Assembly: GCA_037179385.1 (NCBI GenBank)
Contig: CM074187.1
Location: 51,804,879-51,868,878, forward strand
Length of the DNA: 64,000 nt
Reading direction: 5' to 3'
Source of the DNA: Holothuria scabra
Lineage: Eukaryota; Echinodermata; Holothuroidea; Aspidochirotida; Holothuriidae
The notes beneath the pieces were generated by a model that had not been told where the DNA came from, ran no database searches, and saw nothing but the letters and a program-made list of their open reading frames with translations. This document shows positions 11,382-22,738 of the stretch, in pieces (position 1 is the stretch's first letter; the number at the start of each line of letters is the position of its first letter). Made by a program: the position numbers and the translations under genes.

Positions 11382-11495
11382 CTGCTGACGACTTGCGTAG
11401 GCGAGGCCGAGTCCGATGCTGGTCGCTGCCGCAGCGAAGAGCGTCACCTTCTTCAAGTTCCCGTTGGCGAGCAAGGCACGACCAAACGACGTCAT
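11382..11495 (-). CDS. CKMT1: Mitochondrial creatine kinase exon 1 (start codon and mitochondrial presequence)
   Basis: This exon encodes 38 residues: MTSFGRALLANGNLKK, an Ala/Leu/Gly-rich hydrophobic stretch (residues 18-32), then AYASRQQ. The Arg/Lys-bearing, acid-free, Ala/Leu-rich character fits a mitochondrial presequence and separates this gene from cytosolic and flagellar creatine kinases. The exon ends at CAG followed by GTACGT, a strong donor. The reading frame stays open for another 38 codons into the intron, so an unspliced reading would end in a misleading acidic tail. The ATG at 11493-11495 is the first in frame in this exon and is preceded by AAG. Confidence 0.88.
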
Positions 11496-11524
11496 CTTAG
11501 CCTTCCCTGAGAGATGTTATCTGA
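11496..11524 (-). other. Creatine kinase 5' untranslated leader with a possible intron acceptor
   Basis: Upstream of the ATG on the minus strand is a pyrimidine-rich run, TTTTTTGTTTCTTTAG, then TCAG, about 25-30 bases before the start codon. Either AG could be the 3' splice site of an intron in the 5' UTR. If so, a non-coding first exon and the promoter lie further right, between about 11.6 kb and the MITE cluster at 14.7 kb. I cannot place them. Confidence 0.4.
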
Positions 11525-14500
11525 CTAAAGAAACAAAAAATATATGAAGTTACAATAGGCATTCATCATGGCAAGTTTTTGATATGTTTCTGCTGGTTTA
11601 TTACATAAGTTCCTGATCCCCCATGACGTATCCCCCATTTTTGGAAACCTCTTTTCGTTTTTACATATTTAAATTTGCTTTTGGATAAGAACACAACTAC
11701 TGGAGAACAAATAGAGGACATTCGGATCCTATGCAAAACATGAGTATGAATATTAATCTAATTGCTGTATTTTGTTAATAAATGAGCTGGAGAATATCAT
11801 TAAAATGTGCAACAATTTTTTGTTACATGACAGTTGTACATGATGCAATAACTTGTTGGAAAACAACGTTTGTTACAGAAGATACCAGAGTAGAGTTGGC
11901 TACCAAGAAAAAAATTAAAAGATTGAAATTGGCTGCACCCTCGCAGGAGGACAAAGCACCGAAGGGGGCCAAAACCTTCCGGCAAAGGCCATTTTTTGCA
12001 GGGGAAAAATGTTTACAAATGTATTAAGCCAATGGCAAACTTCAAAGTCTTAAAGGGGGTGGCAAAAATTTCAGGGGGCTTTACTCCCCCATCCCCCGTT
12101 GGCTGCGCGCCTGATTGGCTGTAATTAACTGTAAATTTATTCATTGGCCATTCTATAAATAAGGGTACACATGGTTTTTGGTGTCCCATTTACACTGTGA
12201 TATTTTTTACAACAGATTTTGTATGAAAGATTTACATTTTATCTTCCTATAATAACTTAAGATAAATCCATCTGTTATGGTACATTTCAAAAAATATACA
12301 ACAAAACATTTTTACTTTTTGCATATGGATTTTGTGTTACAAAATAATGTCATTTTTCATGCGGGAACGGGACACCAAAGCTTCAATTGACATGAAAAAT
12401 AAATCAACTGGCTTTGTGGTTTTTGTTTTGAAGCGTAAAAAGAGCTTTAAATGCTTGAATTAATATCTACATTATTACAATGTAGGGTCATTATGTCATT
12501 TTCTCGTGATAAGTTGACCGTTAAATGCTTAGCTGAGCAAATTCATTGGAAAAAAGTTCATGGGTTTTACTGGTAAACAAAAACCAAAATTTTGGTACCC
12601 CATTTCATCACACATTATTTTTTCTCTCTTTTCCCAAATTTCGTGTCCTTGTATCTAACAAAATACTATCATGAAGCACCATGTTAAACATTTCGCATCT
12701 TCCGAACATCTGCATGCCTCACGTAGCTAGATGTTAGAGAACAGTTTAACAAAATATATTGAATTATGATTTCAACATATTTATAAACAATTCATATCAA
12801 ATATCATAATTGACTAGATTTTTTGTAGAATTAAATACCCTGTAAAAACACTTTTTAAAATTATGTAATTAAAGACATTTACCATGTAGCCTAGTTGTTT
12901 AAAACTTTAAACAACTTGTTCAGTTATTTATTAAGGGTGTTTAGTGAACAGCTTTCGGGTTGTTTGAAATTTCAACAAAATTGAGCGATTCACTGGTTAA
13001 TTTGTAGTTGTTAAAAAAGTTAAACGACTTGCTTCGTTTTGTTTTAACAATGTATGGTTTGCCGATTTATTTGATGTCTTCGTAGTACTTAAGTAACATA
13101 ACATTTTAGAGCCAGCCAAGTATTACATACAGAAGACAAAAAGAAAGATGAATATGTTTAAAACAAAAATATAGACCAGGATATCGCCAAATCACAGCTT
13201 GAAGAATTACGAGACACAGTCATATTTAAATTCAGCCAAAAGTAGGAATACTAGCCTATATATTTGAAAGCAAGACTTGATTCTTACACTTTTAGAAGGT
13301 ATAATGCCTAGGGGGAAACCTAGAGAGAACATTTATTCCCGCCCGTATAATGTTAAATTTAAAGAAGAATTAAACAACGTCATTTTCTCCGAAGGTGAAT
13401 AATAATACTCGATCAATAAAGATTACTAAGTTGTAAGGTATTTTATAGGCGGATTTACCTCTGGGAGTAATTTTTTATCAGAAAGCGCCGGTCGGTATCC
13501 ACGGTATCAGGGGTTATGGGGAAAACGAGATATTTATGTGGGTAACAGTTTTAGCAGTGAGCTGTTCAGTCTACATAGAAACATGTTTGAAAACATATCC
13601 CTTGATATTATGATTTGAATTGATAATGCCAAATTGCTTTCAAGGTTGTTTCATCGAGGCCCCAAAAGACACAATTTTATAATGCACCCTGCACTGTTTA
13701 CGGTAATTGTCCCAAAATATGTGTCACGAAATTTTCCTACCCGATGTAAAGCAAAACTAGGCTAAGGCTAGATGCTTTAATTACTACTCATAACAGCCAA
13801 ATTTAAAGATAAAACAGGATCTGAAGCGAAACCGAGTAAACTCTTTCAGACCTAGCTAGGCCGTGGCATTGAATCCAGCGGCCTTAACAGGCTTAATCCA
13901 CAGCCTTCCCCAAGTATCAATCAACTTTTAGTACGATTCATTTAAGGTTTTGTCCGAAAGATCGTTGTTTCTTAACATCGAAAAACACATAGTGTTGAAT
14001 GATAGCAAATTGGTACGAGTTAAAAGCGGTTTCCAACTTGAACCGTTCAAAATCTTCCGATTACCAGCCCGGAATCCTTCGAATACTCTAAATTTAATTT
14101 ACTTCTTTACAAGTTATCGTTGTTCGTACTAGGTTTCGGGCAGGCTGGGGTGGGGGGGGGGGGACTAAGTGTGTTATTTTGGAAATCTAAGCAAAAATGG
14201 TTTTACTTACCCTTGAAAAATAACGGCCACTTGTCCAGCGAGTTGGAGTTCCGGGCGTGCAACTGTTTTGTTTAAATGAGTCAGTGCAATACGTAATGCA
14301 TCGACCAAACACAAACGCGTCAATGCCAGTACATAAGTTTGAAGCGAAACATAGGGACTAACACGACACAAACGTTTCTAGGGTATATGACATCTGTGCA
14401 CATAGCGGAACGTATGCGTATGCGCAAAGCTTTATGTGACGCTCTCATTTTCAAATGACTTTCAGTCACTGTGCATGTGAGAAGAGATGTATCTTGGTAA

Positions 14501-14676
14501 CAAAGAATACAAATGGCAGAGACATTACCACGGAAACTTTTCGCCAAGTAGGCGCGTTTCCGGTTATGGTGTCGGACAGTGAAACGTAACTTTCCTCGTG
14601 ACAACAACATATGTTGGAGTGAAAACAAATGAAGTGCGCGTATTATGCATTTAAAGAAGTGCAGGGATTGCTTTTT
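11525..14676. other. Intergenic or 5' UTR intron; no gene recognised
   Basis: AT-rich. The creatine kinase promoter or a non-coding first exon may lie here. The segment about 12000-12120, with AGGGGGCTTTACTCCCCCAT and CTGCGCGCCTGATTGG, looks like a transposon-end remnant. Nothing else supportable. Confidence 0.5.
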
Positions 14677-14899
14677 CAATAGAGGCTTTTCACATGACGT
14701 CATAATACTACCCGGCGGCCATGTTGGAGTACATGTAACTACGTAGTAAACCATACGGGAAGCGCTTGCTCGTTGAATTTTTACACCCTGTGCATATCGC
14801 AGTGCACACTGTGCAGTGCGTTCGGCACAAAGCCACGTGTATTTGGCATGAATGTCCTCCAGCATGGCGGTTCCGTGACGCAATTGCAAAGCCTCTATA
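14677..14899. mobile_element. Inverted-repeat element (MITE-like)
   Basis: ATAGAGGCTTTTCACATGAC and GGCGGCCATGTTGGAG at the left pair with the inverse of CTCCAGCATGGCGG and GCAAAGCCTCTATAG at the right. Part of the left end recurs at about 15040-15090. There are no clear target duplications. Confidence 0.55.
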
Positions 14900-15039
14900 G
14901 ATAGTTCTCACTAACGTCACAAATATGCGTTAGGAACCACCGCGTTCGAGGGCAAGCCTGTACATATATACCAAGTTGCCCTCAAACATGGCTGAAATAC
15001 TCCTCGTGGAAAGCGTCTATGACGTCACTGAGAACTGTC
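14900..15039. mobile_element. 140-bp MITE with TA target
   Basis: GATAGTTCTCACTAACGTCA at the left and TGACGTCACTGAGAACTGTC at the right are inverted repeats (three differences). TA flanks both sides (14898-14899 and 15040-15041). It abuts or interrupts the previous element. Confidence 0.65.
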
Positions 15040-15193
15040 TATAGAGACTTTTCATTGAACTTCACAATACTCCCAGGCGACCATGTTCAAGTGAAGTACA
15101 CACACGATGATTTTTTAACCATTGGATTTCTGTAAAGCGTCCTTTTTGCACCCAGATCAGTTTATAGGACTAAAATGTAGTTCACATAGATTA

Positions 15194-15420
15194 GACCTTG
15201 TGCATTGACGACAGACTGATGTCACCCTTGGGGGAAACCATGGAACACGTGGCCCGCACATAAGGATACAGGATTCGCCCTGCACGTGTAGCTGACTGTG
15301 CGCGAATTCGACTGGTTCTCAAATCAGCTGTTTGCATTTGTCTGCATTGGTTTATTTTGCCCCCAAAGAAAGGCGTATTTTTGGCGCTGTGACATCATAC
15401 GCACATGGTTTATTTTCGGT
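15194..15420. mobile_element. TA-target MITE, GACCTTGTGCA family, degraded copy
   Basis: Starts GACCTTGTGCATTGACGACA after TA and ends near GCACATGGTT before TA. The interior matches, in inverse orientation, the copies at 20346-20561 and 20647-21528 (CAGCTG, CATTTG and TGCCCCCAAA blocks). Confidence 0.55.
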
Positions 15421-15872
15421 TACGCGCCCAAAGTTATGTGCCTTGTATGTGAAATTCCTTGAAAAATGATGTTTCTCTAACTTTAAATGTTTTGAATCGA
15501 TAAATTAGACCTTCATTTACTTACCTGCTGATTTTCAAAACAACTCATATCGAAAAGTTTTGTACAAAAAAGATCATTTGCTCATTCTATATCAATTTTT
15601 TTAATGTTCTAATTAAGGTAAGCTTAATCGATGATGCCTTGGAATGACATGCCAAGGTGAGAGGAACTCATGAAATGCCGATTTTCATTTGTAATACATG
15701 ATTTTTGACGTTTTCAAAATTTTGTGCCGTCACAATTTGGGGATTTCCCCAAAATAATGGGCCATTTTATGCCTTTAATTCACGGCGAAAAAATATAGAT
15801 TCAAATAAAACCAATTCTTCTCCTCCTGTTACCTGTGACATGCAGCTCCCAGAAACGAGTTTAGCAGTGGCA
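15421..15872. other. No gene recognised
   Basis: AT-rich unique-looking sequence. It contains short open frames only. Confidence 0.6.
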
Positions 15873-16222
15873 ATATATTTGTGGCTAGAAGTGTTAATAC
15901 TTAAAATTATGTAAAATTGGGATAAAAAAAAGCTTTTCGCCAATAGATATCAAATCCCCAAATTAATGATTAACGACAAAAGTAAGGGGTGTGCCCAGTC
16001 AAAAAAACATTCACTAGATGTGCAATAGTATGAACATCACAAATCCAGTTATATATTTGTGGCTAGAAGTGTTAATACTTAAAATTATGTAAAATTGGGA
16101 TAAGAAAAAGCTTTTTGCCAATAGATATCAAATCCCCAAATTAATGATTTACGACAAAAGTAAGGGGTGTGCCCTGTCAAAAATTCACTAGATGTGCAAT
16201 AGTATGAACATCACAAATCCAG
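15873..16222. repeat. Tandem duplication of a ~175-bp unit
   Basis: The unit starting ATATATTTGTGGCTAGAAGT at 15873 recurs at 16051. Copies of about 178 and 172 bp differ by a few substitutions and a short deletion (AAAAAAACATTCAC against AAAATTCAC). A local, fairly recent duplication. Confidence 0.92.
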
Positions 16223-16611
16223 ATTAGCCAGACCTTAAAACACAACCCCGAATACTACAAAACGCGAAAAACCTAAAAAGCAAAATGCGTTCGCACACTT
16301 TAACGCATTTGGGAGGTTTATGATCGAAACTTTTCGATATGAAACAATTATCAGCCCCTTCGCCTTTCAGTTTCTCCCTCAGGAGTCACCGCGGCATTTT
16401 GCATTGAAACATATAGGGCTTATGCACCTTTGTCACCGCGTTGGGCATATCTCTGTTTTTCCATTAGGCGTCCATTTTAAAACAGGTGCTGTTGCTTGCG
16501 CGTTTCTTCAACACAACGACTGCTTTTGAACATTTCTATCCAGTGAAACCCGCTGACGTCACGTGCACAATCTCCATGGCTTATTATTATATATATATAT
16601 GTATTATATGG

Positions 16612-16795
16612 ATAGTTAAGTTTTCTTTTTTTTTTCTTTTTTCTCTTCCAGGGAGTGCACTCTCGACAAGCCTTCGGCCTCTAGTTGCACTTCCTTCCAC
16701 TCTCATTTTATCTTCTGTAATTTTGTTGAACTATGTCATTGTAATTGTATGTACTTGAGTGGTGAAACAAATATATGAAATGAAATGAAATATCT
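16612..16795 (+). mobile_element. Possible LINE 3' end with (ATGAA)n tail
   Basis: CTCGACAAGCCTTCGGCC, a T-rich untranslated-like stretch and the terminal ATATGAAATGAAATGAAAT resemble CR1-like 3' ends. No reverse-transcriptase remnant precedes it, so this rests on the tail only. Confidence 0.35.
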
Positions 16796-16924
16796 TTTAG
16801 GGGCGCTCCACCATTACCTATATTGTACACTGGCCAAAAGGTGAACCATCTGGCCGTAGTTCCTACAAAATGTATTTGGGTTAATTTTTCAATGTGTTGA
16901 AAAAGAGCAATGCAATATTTGTTG

Positions 16925-18898
16925 CAGTGGCGTAGCTACTGGGGGGGTGGGGGGAAGGGGGGGCAAGTTGCCCCCCTGGACAAATTTTTGGGGAAATTTG
17001 GTGAAAATGGGGAAATTTGATGAATCTTTTAATTATTACAAAAATTTCTCAAAATTTTTGTTAGAATAAAAAATTGTGAGACATTTCTCATACATAATTC
17101 GTATTTTCATGCAACAAATTAACTCAGATTTCGTCAGTGTCGCATGAATCGGCCCAATTCGCGTTCAACAGAAATGTCCTCGCCGCGTAGCAGATTGAAT
17201 GTTTTCTTGTGCTTGTATACACACGGGGGCTATGATCAGTGCATTTCAGTGCAAAGGAAGCTGTTACTCAGGTGATACTTTGGGAATTCAGTAAAAGGAT
17301 GTGAAAACTGACAAGTCACTACCGTAGACCTCGAGGTTGTTATGTTTTTCTACGAGCTAGCAGTAGCTGTACGATTTTACTCTGTCTACATAACGCTGGA
17401 TGGGGCTGAAACATTCCATGGCCAACGATAAACTAGAAATTAGAATTAGCGGGATCCGTTGGCACACTTAGATTTTGTTACTTAGCCTAATCCTTGGAGG
17501 CTTACAAGCTAGTTTGGGAAAATAGCTTTCTGCTCACTTTGAGTATAACAATAAATGGACAATGAGTACCTTGTAGTCTTCTACACTTAACAGACTGCTT
17601 TTCTAACAGGATATCCTGTGTGATCGAGCCACTATTAGGCCTCCTAGTGGCGTGCGAAGGGGAGACCATTGGGCCATGCACCCCCCTCACAGATGCCATT
17701 TTTTCTTTGTTCTTAAAAATACGTAGTCTAACTTTATTAACACAGATTTTACTTCAAAAGATAGCATATGTGGCACCAGATTGCTTATACAGACACCCAA
17801 TTTTTCAGAAATTTTCAAAGGGGAAGGATTGTCCCTGCAAGGTCTTTCAGTGATTCCATTTTTTTAATTCCTACAAATAGACCTAGGCAAATTCTGTCAA
17901 ATTCCAATTTTTACTTAAAAAGGTAGACTATGTTTCCCACTGGTGGCATCGATAAAAAAGACTACATACTTATATTCTCTTTACAAGTATAAATACGCTA
18001 TTTTTACCATCCGAGGGGTCTGATTTTTCGAAATTTTCTTTACGCTCCGCGCCAACCAATAGTGGCGCTTCGCTCAGTCTTTTGGGCAAAATTACATTTT
18101 TGGGGTAAATTTAGCTCTTAACTCTCTAATCACTTTGCAGTTTGTAAAAATATTTTGAAGTGAGCATTTTATTGCAAACGACAAAAGAAGAAAGCGACTG
18201 GCTAGATTCTTCGTATTAGCCTGGAAAATGTTATTTCCGGCCATCAAAGGGGTCTGATTTTTCGAAATTTTCTCTACGCTCCGCGCCAACCAATGGTGGC
18301 GCTCCGCTTAGATAATCTATATGACAAAATAACATTTTGTGGCCAAGAAAAACCACAAATACCGATCAATGCTCTCTTTTTTTTTTACTCCTAAAAGTGA
18401 ATAAATTTAATGACAAGTTTTTCTTCATAAGGTAGCATAAATGGCATAAGGGAATGCATGTCAAGACACAAAAGTTTCAGTTTTATCCTCATGAACCACC
18501 ACGATTCAACTTTAAACACTGTTCCTGTCAAAGTCGAAAATCTTGCACCATTTTGCATCTAGGCTCCTTGAAAACGTCAAAAAATTTCCGGACACCCCTC
18601 CCCTTAGACCATACTGCATGCCCCTCCCCCTGCGTACTGCGTACGCCACTACGTTAGTACATACAAATAAACCATATATTGTTTACCAAAATGATATACT
18701 TTGTTATTTTCGATTGCTCTATGTTTTACTTTAAGATTAAAATGCAGGTAATATTACAAAATGACATAGTAATGTTGCTCTACTTGTAAGTTTGCATATT
18801 TTATATGAAATACATACACATTGACCGGGAAAAATTTTGGGGAAATTCCATACCTTTGCCCCCCCCCCCCCCTGGAAAAAATCCTAGCTACGCCACTG
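16925..18898. mobile_element. hAT-type non-autonomous transposon copy 2 (1974 bp, exact 8-bp TSD)
   Basis: Same CAGTGGCGTAGCTACTGG and TAGCTACGCCACTG ends as the copy at 3970-6118, in the same orientation. The octamer ATTTGTTG lies at 16917-16924 and 18899-18906. The interior is collinear with copy 1 but carries independent indels, and the paired CGCTCCGCGCCAACCAAT blocks are retained (near 18040 and 18280). No transposase. Confidence 0.92.
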
Positions 18899-19056
18899 AT
18901 TTGTTGCATGTTTTTGGTGGTGGTTGAGAAAATAGTTGAAATTGGTTTCACCTGAGCTAAGAGGCTCTGAGGTGTCAGTGGAGTTACCTCATGTGCTGGG
19001 TAGTGACAAAGGAGGGAGGGGACGAAAACACCAGACAACCCCATTGCAAACCCTCT

Positions 19057-20103
19057 CAGAGAAATCCTAAGCTTTGGCTGGAAGGAGCACGCCAACGGAA
19101 ACGCGTGAGTCAAAACGGACGCAACTGAAGGGTCGCGTGCCGCGGGAATGTAGTTTCATGGTGTACGTATATCATATTTTTATGCACCCGAATCGAACGC
19201 AGTCGTGTTGAGCGCCGTTTTAAATAAGCGTGTGGTGACGTTGGGTCTATTGCTACATTGCGCAAATGAACAAGGTCAAGCAAAATATTACCAAGTGCCG
19301 CCGGGATACAAAATTGGCCTCTGCTTGTACCGTGACTGTCTTAAAACTGTTTTGTGACAACTGGATACGCCACATTTATGAAAAAATACTTGTATTGCAA
19401 TGGTCTTTGAATCAAATTTCCATTTTTGTTGTAGTCATGTGGGTTGAAATCAATGTTCACCTTTAATAAAAGACTGTTGCAGATGATTCAGATTTTAAAA
19501 CCCGCAGTGGAATTGCAGATGGTGGAGGCGGTGCCAGAATGTCAGGAGCACTAAATAACCCTAACTTTAACCAAATCCATAATTCATAAACCAAACAAAT
19601 GCTTAAAAGACTGTTGCAGATGATTCAGATTTTAAAACCCGCAGTGGAATTGCAGATGGTGGAGGCGGTGCCAGAATGTCAGGAGCACTAAATAACCCTA
19701 ACTTTAACCAAATCCATAATTCATAAACCAAACAAATGCTTAAAAGACTGTTGCAGATGATTCAGATTTTAAAACCCGCAGTGGACTTGCAGATATGGTG
19801 GAGGCGGTGCCAGAATGTCAGGAGCACTAAATAACCCTAACTTTAACCAAATCCATAATTCATAAACCAAACAAATGCTTATCCCGCGATCAGTTGCAGA
19901 TATATTTCACCATACGCTTATAAAATACAGCTCTCCATACGGTTGCGTTCTAAAAAACACAGTCAGTTACGCACGCAGCAAGAAGGGTGTACAAAACTAC
20001 AGCCGGAACCACACCGTTACATTTCGGCGACATGTGACCCTTGCGCGCCATCCATTTTGTTATTGTGGGTCGCTCCTTCCAGCTTAAGCTTAGGATTTCT
20101 CTG
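19057..20103. mobile_element. 1.05 kb element with ~100-bp inverted ends and an internal satellite
   Basis: CAGAGAAATCCTAAGCTTTG, then GCTGGAAGGAGC, at the left pair with GCTCCTTCCAGC and TTAGGATTTCTCTG at the right. Weaker pairing continues inwards for about 100 bases. The centre holds three 137-bp tandem units. I found no exact target duplication, so the ends are approximate. Confidence 0.6.
19468..19881. repeat. 137-bp tandem repeat, three copies
   Basis: Units start AAAAGACTGTTGCAGATGAT at 19468, 19605 and 19742. The first two are virtually identical; the third differs by a substitution and a two-base insertion (GCAGATATGG). Each unit carries ATAACCCTAACTTTAACC. Confidence 0.96.
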
Positions 20104-20345
20104 GTAAATGACGTCACGCCTGCGAAGCAACAGAGTTGAAGAGGTACGTGTACATTTCGTCACAATGAAATGTAGCTAGCTTCTAATTTGTCTTTGTTCT
20201 GCGTGCAATCGCGAGATTACTGCACACACGAAACCGAAAGTTCATGCATGTGTTCCTCCGCATGTTCTATGCCAACCAGTGACGTAAGCGTGAATGAGTC
20301 TATAGCAAAATGGATGTTGCACAATCGGCACGTGCCAGGTGAATA

Positions 20346-20561
20346 GACCTTGTGCATATGATGTCACTATGGCATGAGGTACACCCTCCTTTAGGGGCGA
20401 AACAATCCAACACAGGCAAATGCAGGCAGCTGATTTTTCAACCAGTCGAATGCGCACATAGACTGCTACACGTGCATGGTGAATTCTTATGCGTGTGGCG
20501 CGACGTGTTCCAATGTTTGGCAACCAAGGGTGACGTCAGTGTGTCGTCAATGCACAAGGTC
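20346..20561. mobile_element. 216-bp TA-target MITE, GACCTTGTGCA family
   Basis: GACCTTGTGCATATGATGTC at the left and GTCGTCAATGCACAAGGTC at the right are inverted ends, with TA on both sides (20344-20345 and 20562-20563). TA targets suggest Tc1/mariner or a related group. Confidence 0.78.
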
Positions 20562-20646
20562 TACATATGCGTGCATGTAGGTTTGTACGTGTGGTGATAT
20601 CACGATTGCACGCAGAATGCAGAACAATAAGAACATGCATTTCATA

Positions 20647-21528
20647 GGCCTTGAGTATATGATGTCACAGAGCAAAGATATTATTAACATAGATACAAAA
20701 CTTAAAATGGCGCAGTGACTCCTCATGGAGGCCGATTCGGAGGGCGGAAGTGCTGATCACTGATCAGTTGTTTTGAAAGCTAACAGTCAATTGTTATCTT
20801 CCGGTAGTATAAATAAGTGTGATTTTAAAACATTGCAATTCTTGCAAACACGGTTCTTCAATAAATTTCATTAACATGAAACAGTTTTAGGCTTCTTCGC
20901 CGGCTTTCTACTTAAGTACACTTGAACATTAACGCACAACGACTGGTTTATAGTTCATTTGCTTACTGATTGGTCAGTTTCTAAGGTATCTTCACAAGCG
21001 CACATCCGTGCACACATTTGCATTCTTACGCGCCTTCAACACAAAATCAACTACTGCGTTCTTTTTTCCAAGCACGAGGAAGTAAGCGTCAATTACTCCG
21101 GACCTCACACGGAGAAATGCATTGTGCGCGTACAGAAATCGTTTTGAAAATGCACTCACGCTGACATTCCGTCACAATGGAATTTTCTGTTACCCCTGCA
21201 TAGTTGTGCGCGCAGATCACCGCTCCCCATGATGTCAAATGAACACTTCGGCCCCTCCGATTGAGCCTCCGTGAGGAGTCAGCGCGTCTTACAGTGTAGG
21301 GATAGGAGTTTGGTATATACGTTTATAACATCTTTGTCACAGAGCGGAAAGTACGCCTTCTTTTTGGGCGGAACAACCCAACACCGACAAATGCCGACAG
21401 CTGATTTGTCAATCGGTGGAATACGCGCATAGTCTGCTCCAAAAGCAGGGCAAATTCTTATGGGTGTAGCCACGTGATCCATTGCTCTGCTCAAAGGGTT
21501 ACCTCAGTGTGTCGTCAACGCACAAGTC
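20647..21528. mobile_element. TA-target MITE, GACCTTGTGCA family, interrupted by MITE family A
   Basis: Left end GGCCTTGAGTATATGATGTC, right end GTCGTCAACGCACAAGTC, TA at 20645-20646 and 21529-21530. The interior AACCCAACACCGACAAATGC matches the 20346 copy. The 20673-21336 element with its TCACAGAG duplication splits it. Confidence 0.72.
20673..21336. mobile_element. MITE family A copy 2 (664 bp, 8-bp TSD), nested in a TA-type MITE
   Basis: Same ends and interior as the copy at 516-1170, including the ACTCCTCATGGAGGC block and the CAATAAATT-containing centre. The octamer TCACAGAG is present on both sides (20665-20672 and 21337-21344). It sits inside another inverted-repeat element, 20647-21528, so it arrived later than its host. 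Confidence 0.85.
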
Positions 21529-21530
21529 TA

Positions 21531-22029
21531 TTGTGGAACGCTCCTTACAGCTAGATTTGTCCGATAATGATATTAGTTTGTTCACGCTTTCGTCACTGGT
21601 TTGCATTGGTTGGCATTCAGCATCCGCAAGAATACATGCGTGTACGTCAGGTGTTGTGCTTGTTCACGCTTGCGCGATAGCACGTAGAAAGTACACCAAT
21701 TAGAATCTATCTTTTATTGTGACGCTTCTTGTCAACTCTTTTGACGCCCAGTCTTGACGGTATTTGTTCGTAAACACTGAATGAGTGTATGCGCACTTTT
21801 AAGCGATATACAGGCGCTCTGGTTCGTATAATGATTAATTGAAACGTAAGCATGTGTGTATGGAACGTTGACGCAAATAACTTACCATTAAGAAGAAGAA
21901 GTAAACATTTAAAAGGGGAACGCCCACGCGCAGGTGTGACCACACATTAAGTTTGGGGTTTATAGGTCTATCGCGTGGCGAATAATTTAGTTGAAGACAC
22001 ATCAACCTAGACAAGACATCCTTAAGAAA
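21531..22029. other. Upstream flank of the secreted-protein candidate
   Basis: No exon or repeat boundary seen. It contains the TATA-like motif at 21959 and is the likely promoter region if the gene model is right. Confidence 0.4.
21959..21966 (+). promoter_or_regulatory. Possible TATA-like box upstream of the secreted-protein gene
   Basis: TTTATAGG lies about 65-70 bases before the proposed ATG at 22030. That would leave room for a start site near 21990 and a leader of about 40 bases. The motif is short and common in AT-rich DNA, so this is a positional suggestion only. Confidence 0.2.
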
Positions 22030-22131
22030 ATGATGGATTGCAAATCAACTATTGCTTGCCTTTCTATCAGATCGCTAACTGTATTATTTGCCATTGTTCT
22101 TCTGGGAGACCGTGTTCACACGTATGTTCTC
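22030..22131 (+). CDS. Secreted-protein candidate exon 1 (signal peptide)
   Basis: This exon encodes 34 residues: MMDCKSTIACLSIRS, a hydrophobic core LTVLFAIVLLG, then DRVHTYVL. This is the classic n/h/c layout of a signal peptide, with cleavage likely a few residues before the exon end. It ends CTC|GTAAGT, a near-consensus donor, in phase 0. Two in-frame ATGs lie side by side (22030 and 22033); the first is preceded by AAA. An alternative is a chance hydrophobic stretch, but the clean donor and matching phase with the 26961 exon argue against that. Confidence 0.6.
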
Positions 22132-22378
22132 GTAAGTTGCCAGGCTTTTAAAAATCTGTTTCTGTAGCCTAGAGTTATCCCTAACCGTTTGGTTTCACCG
22201 AACGGCTCTTTGTCAGAGAGTCGTAAGGACTTTAGAAAAGGCACAATTTTCCCTGAACTAGTTCAGCAGATTGAAGACCAGGAGGGACCGGAACTCGTTC
22301 ACTTCAAATTCAGTTGCTCAAAGCTTTGCAAACCTAATTTGAATATTCTTAGGAGTCTTCAGTGTAAAGGAGGACCAT

Positions 22379-22521
22379 AGTCCTTTACTGAGGACTAAAA
22401 TGTTCCAAAAATGAGACTATTGCCAATGTTAGTTACGGAGGTTCATTGTTCCCACGGTTCAATCATCTCATTAAAAACATTGCTAAGAACATTGGGCCTT
22501 GTTTAGTCCTCAGTAAAGGAC
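22379..22521. repeat. Inverted repeat, MITE-like, in intron 1 of the secreted-protein candidate
   Basis: GTCCTTTACTGAGGACTAAA at about 22389 pairs perfectly with TTTAGTCCTCAGTAAAGGAC ending near 22520, about 100 bases apart. No target duplication was identified. Confidence 0.6.
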
Positions 22522-22738
22522 AGTCGTTCGCTAGACTTACTATACCATGAGTCGGTCACTCAATGCAGATTTCACCAAAAATAGTTTACTTAAAACAAAT
22601 ATTAAAATAATTTTTTATTCGATATTCATATTAGCCTAACCGTCCTTCTCATAACACTCCAGATGCATGTATTTCTTGTACAAACATTTAAGAAACGATA
22701 AAATTCCTAACACAAGCTTCAGACACTTGGTTCAAGAA

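Larger units (their letters stand above)
2183..11495 (-). other. CKMT1: Mitochondrial creatine kinase gene (five 5' coding exons; 3' part beyond left edge)
   Basis: Gene span. Mitochondrial creatine kinase transfers phosphate between MgATP and creatine in the intermembrane space, usually as an octamer on the inner membrane. Seen: five exons at 11382-11495, 10436-10675, 7883-8098, 6789-6973 and 2183-2306 (minus strand) join to 293 codons with no stop. Introns 1-3 are phase 0 and intron 4 is phase 2, splitting the Trp codon of the GIW motif. All donors are GT and all acceptors AG. Intron lengths are 706, 2337, 909 and 4482 bp. Known of the family: chains of about 415-420 residues, so roughly 125 residues are missing, including the CPSNLGTG catalytic-cysteine segment. 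I do not see that segment on the minus strand from 1 to 2182, so intron 5 probably runs off the window. The symbol follows the vertebrate ubiquitous form; ubiquitous versus sarcomeric type cannot be decided here. Confidence 0.95.

Noticed and set aside
14320..14889. 189-codon open frame on the minus strand
   Set aside because: It overlaps MITE-like inverted repeats, has no domain or splice context, and is Cys/His/Arg-rich in the manner of chance frames in repeats.
18754..19113. Frame containing a GVARIFSRGGGG motif
   Set aside because: The motif is the translated terminus of the hAT-type element, a common false protein signature.
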